64,000 nt of DNA from Hevea brasiliensis (GCF_030052815.1 NC_079503.1:50696735-50760734), one strand, 5' to 3'; counted from the stretch's first letter, positions 32,993 to 45,696 are shown. The notes: a model not told the origin generated them from the sequence alone. Translations and numbers: made by a program.

Positions 32993-35900
32993 TGTAACAC
33001 CCTCCCGGTAACTACTCCGTACATCCTACTGTTCCGGTGACCAGTGTCGGTCCGGACAGCTAGAATGTCCGGAAAAATATTTAAACTAAAGTGAAGAACC
33101 ATAATCAACTCAAATATTGATAAGAAAAATTTAGTAAAAATTTTAGAAATAAAATGCAACCAAGTTAAACGAGCCGGTGCCCTAGCGAGGGGTAACCCAG
33201 AGGGAAGTTGCGGTTCTCGCAACTAGGAGCCCTAGACCCAGGGGAAAAATTATAAAATAATTTTTGGGACTCCAGAGAAGGGTTATTGAGGTTCCCATGG
33301 CATTAGAATTCCAAGAAAATACTTAGAAAAATTTTTCAATTGGTACAGATAATTTTGACCCGTTAAGCCAAACGGAGGGCATTTTGGTCATTTCGCCTTT
33401 AGAGGTGATTTTTGGCCGACTTGTCCAGTTGAGTAAATAATTAATATGAAATAAAATATGAATAAACATTATTAGAAATTAAATTGAAAATGAGTAGTGG
33501 AGGAAAGAAAAGAAAATGGGGAAAAAGACTTATTTATGACATCATTGTGATGTCATTTAAAATTGTCCACCAATCACAATTAACTAACCAATAAACTAAC
33601 TAATAAAAGAGACAAATTAAGACCAAAATGAATCAAAAAGTCAGCAGCCATCCTCTCCCCTTTCCCCAGCCGAAACTTCTTCCTCTTCTCCCTCCATTGA
33701 TGTTCAACCAAAAGCTTCCTTTGTCCTTTGTTTCCACCACTAAACACTAAACCCCTTTCATTAAAACTTAACCACATCTCTTGGGGAAGTGTTTGGCAGC
33801 CTAGAAAGTGAAGGAAAGTGAAGATTTAACTTGGGAAAAATCTGCCTACAAGAGGCTAGTGCATATTTATACATAAACCTCTTTTAATCCATGATAGTGA
33901 CTTGAAATAGGTGAGATTTTGTAACTTAAATGAATAAAAGTTGAGTGTATGCACCCCATGGATTTCGGCTGCCCTAAAGAAGGAATAGAATTGGGTGTTT
34001 TTGATTGACTTGGAATGAACTACAAATCAAGTTTAAAGTATATAAACAAAAGGATATTGATTTAGTTAGTTAACTAGGGTAGTTTGTACAAAACTATGAA
34101 TTTGAGCTAGGGTTTAGGAGAGAAAATTTGACTTGGCTTATGAAATTGTTAAAGAACACTCTAATGGTCAATTAGTGACCATTTGAGGTAAATTGACCAC
34201 AATTTGGACTGAAATATAGCATGGCAAAGTGAATGTGTAGGCTACCTAAGGACAGCAGCAGGGTGACTGAAATTTCAATCCACTTGGACTGCCATATCTT
34301 GGACTGTGTTGATCCAATTGGTGTTTGGCCAATTGGGCATGAAACTAGGCTTATAATGGCACATTTTTTCTGAAGAAACCATGCCCAAAAGACCAAAGCA
34401 AGAGGACCAAAAGTTGGCCCCAATCCGGACACCCTGCAACAGCACCTGCAGAAATGACCAAATGAACAGTAACTGTTCATTTAGCCATAATTCACTGTAG
34501 ATTTGGTCAATTGACCTGAAAGTTTTACAGCAACAAGTTAAGACATAGAAAAACAACTTTCATGAAGAAACCTACCCAAAATTATGATCAGAACCAATTC
34601 AAAAATGCAATCACAGTCACTGTTCATGTTACTGTAGATATGGTCAATTCTGCAGATTGGCAATCCGGCCAGCTGTGGTTTTTGGGCCATATCTGGAGCT
34701 ACAAAACTCTAAATGGAGTGATTCAAAAAAGGAAATTCAACTAGACAAAATAAGGAACAACTTTCATGTTTGCCATTTCTTCAAATTCCCAATGCAACAG
34801 TGCTTAATGGAATAGAAAACTTATGCTACAAAAACTGAAATTTTCTGCCCTCTTGGTTTTAAGTTAGAAATGGTAATGGTGACCAATTCTAACAAGTTTT
34901 AAACATGAAGTGTGGTATGTTGGGAGTGCCAAAGTCAATGTACATATTTTCTATCCAAAAGTCAACATTTTTGTTGACCAATGAGGTGAATAGTAACACC
35001 AAAACTTGAAATTCACAAATTGAAGAATTTAAAAGTTTCAAATGCCCTAGTATACCTAACAAGATTGGTTTGGATAGTTTGGCATGCCAATAGGGTTCAG
35101 TTAGCAGTACTGCACATGGCAATATGCCATTCCGTGATTTTATGGCTTTTAGCCATTCTGACCTTGCATTGAGACTTGGCCTTGTGCTTGATATTGTTTA
35201 CAGCTTGTTAGCTGTTCTGTTGCACACCGGGAGATGCATATGTAACCGATGGTGTGACGGCCTAAGGTACTTGATACCCAGTGCCAGTTTACCCGTTATC
35301 CAGTCCAGTCGTCTAGTGTAGGTTACTTGGGGCAACCAAATGAATAAAAGTGGACAAAGTAAATGATATACAAATACCAAACAAATATAACATATACATT
35401 CATTACATATTTATTTCTTGCTATTTCCTTTATTTTATTATTGCACCACTAAGCATTATTGCTTAGCGCGTTGCTTTTGCCACGCGTAGGTTCTGGAGAT
35501 ACAGATCGTGAGCCCAGTAGACCGCAGACTGGGTGAGTCCATCCTGCAGTTCTGCATAGTGTCCGTGTCACCTCAACTTCTACAGTGCATTGGTAGGACA
35601 TTAGGTGTCATTTTGATATTTTGTAGCTAATTTTTACTTTCTCATATGTATTTGAACTTATGTAATGTATTTTGATGTTCATGTAATTAATGAAAGTTAT
35701 GGTTATGAATGCAAAATTTGAGCATTTATTTATTGTTGTATATGAGCATTATGAGAAATAGATGTTTGAGAAATGAAAAGGTTGTTGAGAACCAAAATTG
35801 AAAATTTTTGAGATTTTGGATATTGGAGTTTGAGATGATTGAATACAAATATTGGAAGTATTTTTAACAGGTTCCGAAGAACTGTTTTCTCCATTTTTAG

Positions 35901-36099
35901 CCAGTACTCTGCTGGATTTTCTTTAAAATTTTCGGAACCTCAAATAAATGACAATTTCGATAAATGGCTTAAATAAATTATATTTCACAAATTATATTCA
36001 AAAGCATGATAAAAATTAAATAAGGCATATTAGAGTGTGCCGGTACACCGTGTGACATTGCTTACTCGGGTATACTGTACACGGGTAAGGGGTGTCACA
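32993..36099 (+). repeat. Element 5 3' LTR
   Basis: It is 3,107 bp, nearly identical to 25099-28198, and ends GGTGTCACA before the GATTG duplication. Open frames repeated between the two LTRs (for example 34172-34480 and 26278-26586 on the minus strand) reflect LTR identity, not genes. Confidence 0.95.
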
Positions 36100-36104
36100 G
36101 ATTG
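36100..36104. repeat. Target-site duplication GATTG, right of element 5
   Basis: Matches 25094-25098. Confidence 0.95.
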
Positions 36105-38232
36105 TATGTGTATGAAAATTTTAGTTGTTGGAGTTAGGGTTTGAGGCATAAAACTTAAATTTTGTTCATTTGTTGGTGAATGAAAGTTTAAATGGTCGAT
36201 TAGTGACCATTTGGCTGTGTATGATGAGGAAATGAAGAGATTTGTGGCTTGGTATTTGAGATTGGTAAGCTGCCTTGGCAGACCTGCAGGACTGACCATG
36301 AGTCCAGCAGGTTTGGGTAGCTATAAATGGAGTTGTATAGGTTCAATTAGTACAAGGCCAATTGGGCATGAAACTAGACACGTAATGGCACAACTTTGGT
36401 GAAGAAACCCTACTCAGAAAACCAAACCAAGTTGGCCTAAAAATTGCCCTAATCCGGGTGACTTGCATTCTGCTTGGGCAAAATGACCAAATGAACATTG
36501 TTTATTCATTTAGTGATAACTCAGTGCAGAAAGGTCCAATTGACCTAAAATTTTACCAGCAGAAATCTGAGACATAGACCTACAACTTTCATGGAGAAAA
36601 AAAATCCAAATTCTGATCATAACCTAGTCAAATTGCCAACCAAACTTAGGTTACCAAATCTGGCAGAACCAGTTTTGCCCAGAATTTTGGATTCTATCCA
36701 ATCTGGTCAGTTATGGTTTTTAGGCCATAACTTGAGCTACAAAACTCCAAATGAAGTGATTTAAAAAAGGAAATGTAACTAGACAAAATAAGGAACAACT
36801 TTCATGAAGACAAATTTTCCAAATTCCTAATGTAAAAATGACTAATGAAACAGTAAACACAAGGCTTGAAATCTAAAAATTTTGAACAACTAGCACTAAG
36901 CTTAGAAATGGTATTAGCAATCAATACCAACAATTTTAGAGTGCAAATTGTGGTATGTTGGGAGTATTAGAATCAATGTACCTATGGTCTATGCAAAAGT
37001 GAACATTTTAGTTGACTAATGAAATGAATAGTAACACCTAAACTTAAATTTCAAGAATTGTAAAGTTTAAAAGTGTAACATGCCCTAGTACACCAAGTAC
37101 GATTGGTTTGGATAGGTTGGCATGCCAATAGGGTAAAGTTAGCAGTACTGCACATGGCATTATGCCATTCTGCGATTTCATGGCTTTTAGCCATTCTGAC
37201 ATTATGTTGATAATTGGCCTTGTGCCTAATGTTATTACAATTATTAGTCGCATTACATTTGCCTGGGAGATACATATGTGACCGATGGTGTGATGACCAG
37301 GTACTTGATACCAAGTACCGGTTTACGCTTATCCATCCAATCATCCAAAGATAGGTTACTTGGGCAACCAAAAATGAAAGTTGATAAATTTAATGAAATA
37401 ATGAATATAACAAGTACCAAATAAATAAGACTACCAATAATTATCAAAAATTTATCTGCATGAGACATCAATACACTCACTGCATATTTATTTATTTTTA
37501 TTAGTTCTTTTTATTTTATTATTGGCACCACTAAGCATTATTGCTTAGCGCATCGCTTTTTGCCACGCGTAGGTTCTGGAGAGATAGACAGAGAGCCCAG
37601 CAGACCACATACTAGGTGAGGTCACAGATCTGCCTAGCGTCAGAGTCACCTCTCATCTACAGTGCATCAGTGGTAGGACCTTTAGGTCCCTTTTGAAATT
37701 ATGTTTTTGCATTTTGTAATAGGTAGTAGTTTGTGATTTGTAAATTATGAACTCATGTAAATTAGTAAATTTATGTAATCATATATTGATGTACATATTT
37801 GAAGAATTTTGTTAATTAATATAATTTGAGAATATCTTCATGAAATTCTAGTTGATTTTGAATTTGAATGAAATTGTGGATTAATGTTGAGAACTTGAAA
37901 TGATTGCTAATGTTGAGACCATGTTGATGGTTATTAGAGTTTGAGAATGATTGGAAATGATTATTGGAAGTGTTTTTCACAGGTTCCGAAGAACTATTTT
38001 CTCCATTTTTAGCCGGTACTCTGTTGGATTTTCTATAAATCTTTCGGAACCTCAAATAAATTATAATTTCAATAAATGACTTAAATGAATTATATTTCAT
38101 AAATTGTACTTCATAACTATAAAAAAAATAAATTAGGATGAATAAAAAATGATTGAATTAAAATAGGGTGTTCCGATACACTGCGTGGCATTTCTTGCTC
38201 GGCTACACTATAGACGGGTAAGGGGTGTCACA
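36105..38232 (+). repeat. Element 2 3' LTR, second part
   Basis: It continues the LTR interrupted at 25098 and aligns with 3839-6220. It has a single copy of the 246-bp unit that is doubled in the 5' LTR. It ends GGTGTCACA, then AACAC. Confidence 0.94.
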
Positions 38233-38237
38233 AACAC

Positions 38238-39812
38238 TATAGTTACAAGCTCCAAATCATTTGTCGGATAGTTCCTCTCATGTGGTTTTAGCTGGCGTGA
38301 TGCATACCGATCTTGCATCAGAGCATAGCCTAACCCATTGTGAGAAGCATCACTATAAACTGTATATTCTTTACCCGGCGTAGGTAAAGTCAGGATTGGA
38401 GCCTCAGTCAAACACCTTTTCAATTCATCAAAACTTTGCTGACATTTATCCGTCGACTGAAATTTCACATCTTTCCTCAGAAGCTTAGTCAATGGAGATG
38501 CCAACATAGAGAATTCTTTCACAAATCGACGGTAGTATCTAGCTAACCCCAGAAAACTGTGAATCTCAGTGATATTCCTGGGTGGTCTCCAATTAAGGAC
38601 AACTTCTATCTTGCTAGGATCTACCTTAATACCTTCTGCTGATACTATGTGCACCAAAAAGGATATCTCCTTCAGCCAAAATTCACATTTCGATAATTTG
38701 GTGTATAGTTGTTTCTCCCTCAAAGTTTACAGTACAATCCGCAAATGTCTATCATGCTCTTCTGCACTCCTTGAATAGACCAATATATCATCTATGAATA
38801 CCACAAAAAAATGGTCGAAGTATGGTCTGAAGATAGTGTTCATCAGATCCATAAAAGCAGTCAGAGCATTAGTTAACCCGAATGGCATAACCAAGAACTC
38901 ATAATGGCCATAGCGGGTTCTAAAGGTAGTTTTAGGAATGCTCTGCTCTTGTACTTTTAGCTGATAATAACTTGATCTCAGGTCAATTTTGGAGAATACA
39001 ACTACACCCCTCAACTGATCAAACAAATAATCAATGCAGGGCAATGGGTATCTATTCTTTATTGTCACCTTATTCAACTGCTGATAGTCAATGCATAACC
39101 CGAGAGTACCATCCTTCTTCTTTACAAACAACACTGGCGCTCCCCAAGGTGACACACTAGGGCGGATAAAGCCCTTGTCAAGTAGCTCTTGCAACTGCAC
39201 TTTCAATTCTTTTAGTTCTGCTAGTGCCATTCTATATGGTGTTATGGAGATTGGGTCCACACTAGGCATAACATCAATCTCAAACTACACCTCTCTTTCC
39301 AGAGGTAATCCTGGAAATTCATCAGGGAACACATCTGGAAAGTCACATACTGTGGGGATGTCCCTCAATGCTGGACTACCCACTTGGATGTCTATCACAT
39401 GTGCCAAGTACGATTCACACCCCTTCCTAATCATTTTTCTTGCCAGTGCAGCTGAAATGATGTTTGACGGCAATAACTACCTTTCCCCATTTATTACTAC
39501 ATCACCATACTGAGGGAGATTAAAAGTGACTGTCTTTAGTCTACAGTCAATCATTGCATGATGCCTAGCTAACCAATCCATGCCCAAGATAATATCATAA
39601 TCTCTGAAGGGTATTTCAATCAAATCTGACAGAAAAACATGTCCTTGTTTCACTAAAGGATAGTCTCTATATATTCTGTTGACCCTAACCTCCTGACCTA
39701 ATGGACTAGTTACTAGCACATCGTAGTCCATTTGTACACACTGGATAGCAGTAGAACACATCACACTAGCACTGACATATGAATGTGTGGAGCTAGGATC
39801 AAACAACACATA
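38238..39812 (-). pseudogene. Element 1 pol: protease, RT and first part of RNase H
   Basis: One minus-strand frame from 39812 to 38238 is interrupted only by stops. Protease reads LFDPSSTHSYVS (DPS where element 7 has DPG) with the GMDW strand. RT has [22 protein letters not shown] and FIDDILVYS. RNase H starts with SDASHNGLG, then lacks four codons after MQDR relative to element 7. Stops at 39810 (TAA), 39477 (TAG), 39285 (TAG) and 38727 (TAA) each fall where element 7 has CAA or CAG. Continuation after element 2 is at 2909 on the same strand. Confidence 0.92.
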
Positions 39813-40178
39813 TGCATCTTAGTCAAGGATAGAGAAAATACCAGCTACTACATCTGATGTTTCAGCCTCTTCCCTCTGATGCATTGTATACACTCTGACT
39901 GGTGCGCCACTGGGTACTGGCTGGTTAACAATGCTTTGACTTCCAGGAGTGTTACTAAGACCCCTACCTCTGCCTCTACCTCGACCAGCTGGCTATGACC
40001 CTCTAGGTGCAGAGACTTGGGTTGATCCCTCAGATGTAGCAGAAGGTCCAGATCGGGGTGGACTAGTATAATCCTTAGCAAAATGTCCGCTCCCTTCACA
40101 GTTAAAACATGCACCTGTGGCCTTAAAACACACCCCACCGTGTGTTCTACCACAAGTCTCACACCGCCGGATTGATAA
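39813..40178 (-). pseudogene. Element 1 gag C-terminus (nucleocapsid)
   Basis: In the same frame as the protease downstream, this gives CETCGRTHGGVC and a knuckle CFNCEGSGHFAKDY whose last Cys is Tyr (TAT at 40068-40070). A Ser/Arg/Gly-rich tail leads into the protease. A longer overlapping minus frame (39848-40186) is out of register with these Cys motifs and is not the gene. The capsid part of gag lies beyond the right edge of the window, after elements 6 and 7. Confidence 0.82.
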
Positions 40179-43100
40179 TGTAACACCCCTATGTTCGGTA
40201 GTGCGTTCTACTGTTCCGGTGGCCAGTGTCTGTTCGGATGGCTATGATGCCCAGAACTACATTTAAATGTTAGTGAGGAGACATAAAATAATGAAATACA
40301 AGAAAGGAAAATACAAGAAAAATAAAGGAAAAATAATAGCAATGAAATGAAACCAAGTTAAACGAGCCGAAAACTATAGTGATGGGTGATCGCACCGAGA
40401 AGTTGCAGTGTGGACCATTGACTAGCCCTGGACCGCGAGGAACCCTAGAAAATATTTTTAAGACTTAAATAAACATCTATTGAAGTATAAATTTCATTAG
40501 AAATATCAAAGAAAAATTAATTAATTAGTACAAAGAAAAACGAAAAATCGAGAAAATGACAAAACTCGGTATTATTGAAAAATTGGGAATGCAACCCGAA
40601 TAGGGGCATTATGGTCATTTGACATCCCAAGTTGCCTTTTGACCTAAATTTCCATTAAAAATAAATGATATTACACTTTGAAAATGTCATGAAAAATTAA
40701 AATGAGATACGTTATGTAAATAGTGAAAGTGTAGTGGCCAAATTGCAAAAATTGGAAACTTTAAATAAATAACCATTAAATTATTCCTAAGTGCTCCACT
40801 AACTCTCATCTTCAGCCACCTATATAAGTAATTGGGATAGATTGTTCCACTAAACCATCTCATTTTCTTCAAGCTTTCATCCATGGCCGAAATTAAATCC
40901 TCCCAAATTCACCATGGCCGTTTCATGCATGAGCTCAAGTTCTCCATGATCAAGCCATTATTTCTTTAAGCTTCCTTCATGAAAAATGATCCTTCCACCA
41001 TGGGAAACCTATAGGCAGCAAAAAGGAGAGGAAATTTCAAGGATTTGTCAAGCTCAAGTTGAGGTTAGTGCTTAATCTTTCCATTTTCCTTCATTAATCC
41101 TTGGGTTGAGCTTTGGGTAAGTTGAATTGCTAAGAAAAATTGAGGAAATGATGAGTATTGGTGAACCTTAGTTTTGGCAGCCATGAAAATGCATGGTTAG
41201 TGACTTATTCTTATATGTATTTGATGGGATTTAAGGTGGATTAACTCAAATGGAAGTTGAAGTAGGTTAATGTTCAAGTATGTGCATGTTAATGCTTGAA
41301 TTAAGGGTTTGAAAATGGACTTTGATGCTTTGGTAAACTGCCATGTTTGGTAGCCTATAATATCATGAAATTGTATGTGAGTATATGGAATTTATTGATG
41401 AGATGTCATAATGTTAAATTGTGGGCAGCATGTGTAGTTGATATTGAGGTATGAGTATATGGAAGTGTATGTGTAATATTGATATTGAGGTATGTTGAAT
41501 TTTGGTGGAAGTGAATGTTGAACTTGAATGATGTATTGTGTGCATTGAACACTTGAGTGTTCTGCCCAAAATGCTTGCTGGAATTGTGTATAATATATAT
41601 AGAAGTGCCATGATTAAATGTTGAAGTATTGGGAGGAGGAGGATTGTCAAAATTGGAAGTGTAATTGTCAAATGCAGGTTGTGTGTGTTGGCAGCACCTA
41701 AATTAGGTAATAAGTGCAAAACTGTGAACCTAATTGGTATGAGGCCAATGGAGAGTACACCAAATAGGCCAACTTTCATGTAGAAATGTTACCTAAATTT
41801 TGCCTAGAAGGTGACTCGAAAAATGACCAAATCCGGATTAGTGACTTCAAAGCCTGAAAATTGACCATTTGAGCAGCAGTTTGTTTTTTGACCATAACTT
41901 ACACAAAACAGGTCAAAATGACCTAAAATTTTTACCATGAATAGTTTAGACATAGATCTACAATTCTTATGAATACACCAAAGCTTAGAAATGGCCAGAA
42001 CCAAGCCAAATAGCTTGCACAAGTTCAGGTACCAAAATTGGCCGAACCAAAAGTGACCTAAAAATGACCTAAGCCTACCATTTTAGTGCATTCTGTCCAG
42101 CATTGGTAAATTGATCATATCTTGGTCTACACAACTCAGAATGACTTGAAATTTTGCCCCGCGTGCAATAAGACATAGACCTACAAGTTTGTAGTTTGGA
42201 CCAAAATCCGAAAACTGAGGAAACTAGGTCATCCGGCTAGGTCAAAATAGTACACCGAAATCCAATAAATTGCAATAAAATGCAATACACTTGGAAATGA
42301 ATTTGGTAACATATACCAACACTAAAGGGCTATAAAATGTGACATATTGGTAACATTAGAATTGACTCACTTAGAGTGCATCAAGGGTCAACATTATAGG
42401 TTGACTAATGAAATGAATTGAAGGGAATAGTATCAAGAAAATTTAAATATTGGATTTTATTGTTAGAAAAAAATTTATTGAGTACTGAAACACTTTAAAT
42501 TATGTGTTTCCGTTGAAAAGGATATTGAGAAGCATAAGGAACACTGAGTCAGGGCCAAGAGGCATTTATCAAAGGTCTGTGCATAATACATTTTATATTC
42601 ACTGCTTTTACCAGAAAATTTATTTGGAGAATTGAGTTATCAATAATTTTTGATTGTTTTGACTTTGGGAATTTTATTTGGAAATTATTGTGTTGCCTAC
42701 TTTGCAAATGGAAATTTTGAGATAAAATGTGATTTGTGACTTGTATGAAATATTGTGATTTGGAATTGTTTTGATTCACACTTGGCATGACAATGTTACT
42801 ATGTTCCTCCTCCATTTTTGGGGTGAGTGTGATTATATTCCTCCCTCTTTGACTTGCCAGTCTGAGGTGAGTGTAGATGAGTTCTCATTATCTAGCTAGC
42901 TTCCTCCCTCATTGATTTCGATTAGTAGGGTGAGTGTGCCTTGTTGTGATGTACACACGGCATGTTCGGAAAAGTTTGTGTCATGACCTATGTTGTGTTA
43001 TTGATTGGCAACATTGTGTTATTCAATTGTTTAATCAAATTTGTGATTTATGAGCTATGAAAAATTGTGAATTGTTTGGATTGTAAATTATCAACAAAAG

Positions 43101-43787
43101 TTTTACATACCACATTTTAAATTGTTATTGTGCACCATTGAGTAAATTTTACTCAGCGATAGCTTTTTCATTACTGTCGCAGGTAGACAGACGGACAAAG
43201 CAGCAGAGTAGGCTGCTTGTACCACATTTTGAGATTTCGCTGGGTATATCGAGCATATTATATTGTGTAGTTTTTGTTGTAATGTATGTGCACTGTATGT
43301 ATATATTGTACTTAGTCTTGAGTAGTTATAAACTAAAATTGTAAACTATTTGGCCTATAAAAGTATTGTGATAAATTTATCTTATCTTAGTTTTTTAGAA
43401 ATATTAGAAAATTGATTGTTGAACTGAGTTGATAATGTTGAGAAATTTATTGTGTTGAACAAATTATTAGAGTTTGGGATTGAGGAATTATATATTTAAA
43501 GTGCTTTTTACAGGTTTTTGAAGAATTGTTTTGTTCAAAATACATATAACACTCTGCCAAAATTTTTATAGAAATTGTTAATACTTCAAATGTGTTATTT
43601 GGTTTCACTTCAGTTAAAAAATTTTTTTTTTAACACCTGTCAATAGTGCTCACCACTATAATAAGAAGTAAGAAAAGTTTTAAAATCCCTTGTAATGTAT
43701 TTAATGGGTTATCAATAGACGAAGTTGGTAATTCATTAGGTATACTACGGGATCATGTTATGCCTTACGGAGGGGTAGGGTGTGACA
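40179..43787 (+). repeat. Element 6 5' LTR
   Basis: It runs TGTAACACCC to GGGTGTGACA. It has the shared GTTCCGGTGGCCAGTGTC block near 40213, a TATA box at 40821-40828 and a decayed GCGATAGC stem-loop near 43156-43182. The start aligns closely with 45697-46887. Confidence 0.93.
40821..40828 (+). promoter_or_regulatory. TATA box in the element 6 5' LTR
   Basis: TATATAAG after a CACC stretch. It is conserved in the 3' LTR at 46339-46346. Confidence 0.55.
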
Positions 43788-43795
43788 TGTTTTAG

Positions 43796-43807
43796 TGGTA
43801 TCAGAGC
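43796..43807 (+). promoter_or_regulatory. Primer binding site (tRNA-iMet type), element 6
   Basis: TGGTATCAGAGC, 8 bases after the 5' LTR. Confidence 0.9.
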
Positions 43808-43976
43808 TAGTTTTTAAATTCTGTTTTGACCTGTAATTTGAATATTCTTTCTTCATAGTACAACTGCTCAATGTCATTGTTTGATACATACAGTACATTA
43901 CATTATAAGTATGCATTAACAGGAGGAAATCTCCTTGTGTTGGTTGTATAGGAAATAGAAAATCCTGTGAAAAGAT

Positions 43977-44675
43977 ATGGAAGAGAAAAATGAGACAATA
44001 GAACAGTCTGTGATAGCAGAAGTACAAGTTGAGGCTCCAGCTCCACAAAGTGTCGAAGGCCCGACTGTACCAGTTTAACCGGTACAAATTACTGCACAAA
44101 TGGCTCAGCAAATGGCCACTTTCTTTTAACAAATGGCTGATAATCTGTCAGCCCAAGCCCAAGTACAAAGCCAACCCCCACAAGGGCAACATGAAATAGA
44201 GAAGAGGGAGAGACCTATGGGTCAGAGCTCAAGCAGTAATTTGGGGAAGAGAAAAGAATTTGAGGAACCCCGAGCTCAGGGATATGATAGAGGCGGATCA
44301 TTAGGGCAGAGAACACTAAGATCTAGTCGTCGAATAACTAGAAGTTCCTATTTCGCCCGTTTCTACCATGTTTGTGGTAAGCTACATGGAGGTATTTGTC
44401 GTAAGGCCTCTGGAGCCTGCTACAATTGTGGAAAGCTTGGACACTTTGTTAGAAATTGTACTAGAGTACCTCGATCTGCTCTCAAAAGTTCACAGACAGT
44501 CAGTAGAGGTCGAAATAGAAATAGAGTTGGTACTCCTCACAATGATAACATAGTGAATCAACCCGAACATAGTAGTGCATTAGTTAGAGCGTCCATTATA
44601 CGCCAAGGGGAAAGAACAGAAACTTCGGATGTAGCTGCTGGTAAGTTTTTTTTTTTAAAAAAAATTATTGTTTGA
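43977..44675 (+). pseudogene. Element 6 gag lacking the capsid domain
   Basis: It starts at ATG 43977 (MEEKNETIEQSV), like element 3. Two in-frame TAA stops (before 44133) follow the N-terminal region, which includes two QMA repeats. The frame from 44133 then passes directly from a Gln-rich stretch to the basic segment before the nucleocapsid. The whole Retrotrans_gag capsid domain is missing. A canonical CCHC knuckle CYNCGKLGHFVRNC remains. The frame ends in a poly-T stretch just after DVAAG, where protease would begin. GTAAGTTTTT at that point looks like a splice donor but may be chance. Without capsid it could not form particles alone; nucleic-acid binding might persist. Confidence 0.8.
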
Positions 44676-45680
44676 TCCCAGCACTACTTAGTTGTATGTT
44701 AGTGTTAGAACTATATGTTATGTTGTTATTCCTTTACAGGGGAATAAATTTTGATGCATTAGTGATTAGTCCTTTAAGATAAGGATTGTGATAATAAGTG
44801 AAATTAGTTTTGGAAGAGTTTATCAGCGAAAAGTATTTTTTAACACACCATAAATTATAAAGCTAAATGGCAAGCCTACTTAATGTAAGGCAAGAGGACG
44901 TAAAAATAAGTTGCAGTAATAGACTTGCTCTAGATGAGGACAAAGATGTTACAGTTAGTAATTGTCAATAGATATTGTAATCAGAATAAGTTTTGGATAT
45001 TAGTGAATTCAAAAAGGATAAAAGATAGGAAAATTTGATATATTGGGATGTATCGTAGTAACTGTGCAATATTCTTGATGTTTATACTGTAAGCTGCAGA
45101 TTACAGTACTGACTTGAGATTATTGTGTAGAGCTACGTACTACTTGATAGTACACCAAGATGAGAATAGTTGCCAATGGCATCTGTATTGGTATAGTTAT
45201 GACAGGACAGAATTTTATTGTTGGAAATGAGTTTGGAAATCCTACTTAGGGTTTAAAACTCAAAAGTTAGAATATTGAAAGGTTATAGTTCATTACAAAA
45301 GGAAGTAGATTTTAGACTATTAATAGACAAAAAGAGTTATGGAAGTAAAAAAATTTAAACAGTTGGTTCAGATATAACAAAAATGTTACGAATGTGAGTA
45401 AGTTTGTTGACTAGAATGGTCCAAGGACCCATGATTAGATAAGTAATTTTAATATGACCATAATGGTCATTCAAGAAGGGAACATGAATCGAAATATTAG
45501 ATAGAACGATAGTATGAAAAGATTAGTGCTATATAAACAAAGTAAATGTTATATTAGATTGTTAAAAGTCTTACACAAATTCAGAGGAAAGAGGATTATA
45601 CGATCATATAGAAAGGAGAAAATAAACGTATGACTATTGTAAGATGGTTATTGGGTAAAATTTCGCGGAAAAAATTCATT
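44676..45680 (+). other. Element 6 noncoding internal region
   Basis: About 1 kb with no coding signal. The block 45040-45200 aligns with the reverse strand of 12040-12220 in element 3, including the hairpin. The same arrangement in two LTR families suggests a functional RNA segment or shared descent of the gag-only layout. Confidence 0.6.
45086..45107 (+). repeat. Conserved hairpin in the noncoding block, element 6
   Basis: Seven-base arms ACTGTAA and TTACAGT with an 8-base loop. Matches 12141-12162 on the other strand. Confidence 0.6.
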
Positions 45681-45696
45681 TTAAGGGGGGGAGAAT
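45679..45696 (+). promoter_or_regulatory. Polypurine tract, element 6
   Basis: TTTTAAGGGGGGGAGAAT directly before the 3' LTR. Confidence 0.8.

Larger units (their letters stand above)
25099..36099 (+). mobile_element. Element 5: near-complete Ty3/gypsy chromovirus-type retrotransposon, family I
   Basis: It is 11,001 bp, with LTRs 25099-28198 and 32993-36099 nearly identical by eye and a perfect GATTG duplication. The internal 4,794 bp carries gag, protease, RT, RNase H, integrase and chromodomain in standard order. It sits in the 3' LTR of a family member (element 2) in the same orientation. LTR similarity marks it as young, yet the coding part has dense short indels in patches (28372-28560, 29160-29560, 30055-30310, 31800-32460). 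Many are CAG or CTG shortened to CG, which may be sequencing artefact rather than decay. Confidence 0.96.
2915..38232 (+). mobile_element. Element 2: Ty3/gypsy chromovirus-type retrotransposon (family I), split by three later insertions
   Basis: The ends are TGTAACACC...GGTGTCACA with TSD AACAC on both sides. Its own sequence is 2915-7608, 17647-19208, 22372-25098 and 36105-38232, about 11.1 kb. Order: 5' LTR, tRNA-Met primer site, gag, protease, RT, RNase H, integrase with an intron-like insertion, chromodomain, polypurine tract, 3' LTR. It was later hit by element 3 at the gag/protease junction, by solo LTR element 4 in RNase H and by element 5 in its 3' LTR. Many in-frame stops and a few indels make it non-functional. 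The two LTRs differ in a tandem duplication and a deletion, so it is older than element 5. Confidence 0.95.
38233..40178 (-). mobile_element. Element 1, middle fragment (pol N-terminal half and gag end)
   Basis: The minus-strand sequence continues element 1 beyond element 2. Positions 38233-38237 are the AACAC duplication. The fragment is cut at 40178 by element 6, with GATAA (40174-40178) as the candidate left duplication; its partner lies outside the window. Confidence 0.92.

Noticed and set aside
39848..40186. A 112-codon minus-strand open frame
   Set aside because: It is out of register with the Cys motifs of gag in the same DNA; the nucleocapsid frame is the one continuous with protease.
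41414..41779. A 121-codon minus-strand open frame, His/Ile/Leu-rich
   Set aside because: It lies inside an LTR and antisense to it, with AT-driven composition and no domain. Nothing supports a gene.
44640..44670. GTAAGT followed by poly-T at the end of element 6 gag as a true splice donor
   Set aside because: The other gag-only element lacks the GTAAGT and no acceptor is evident; kept only as a remark in the gag entry.
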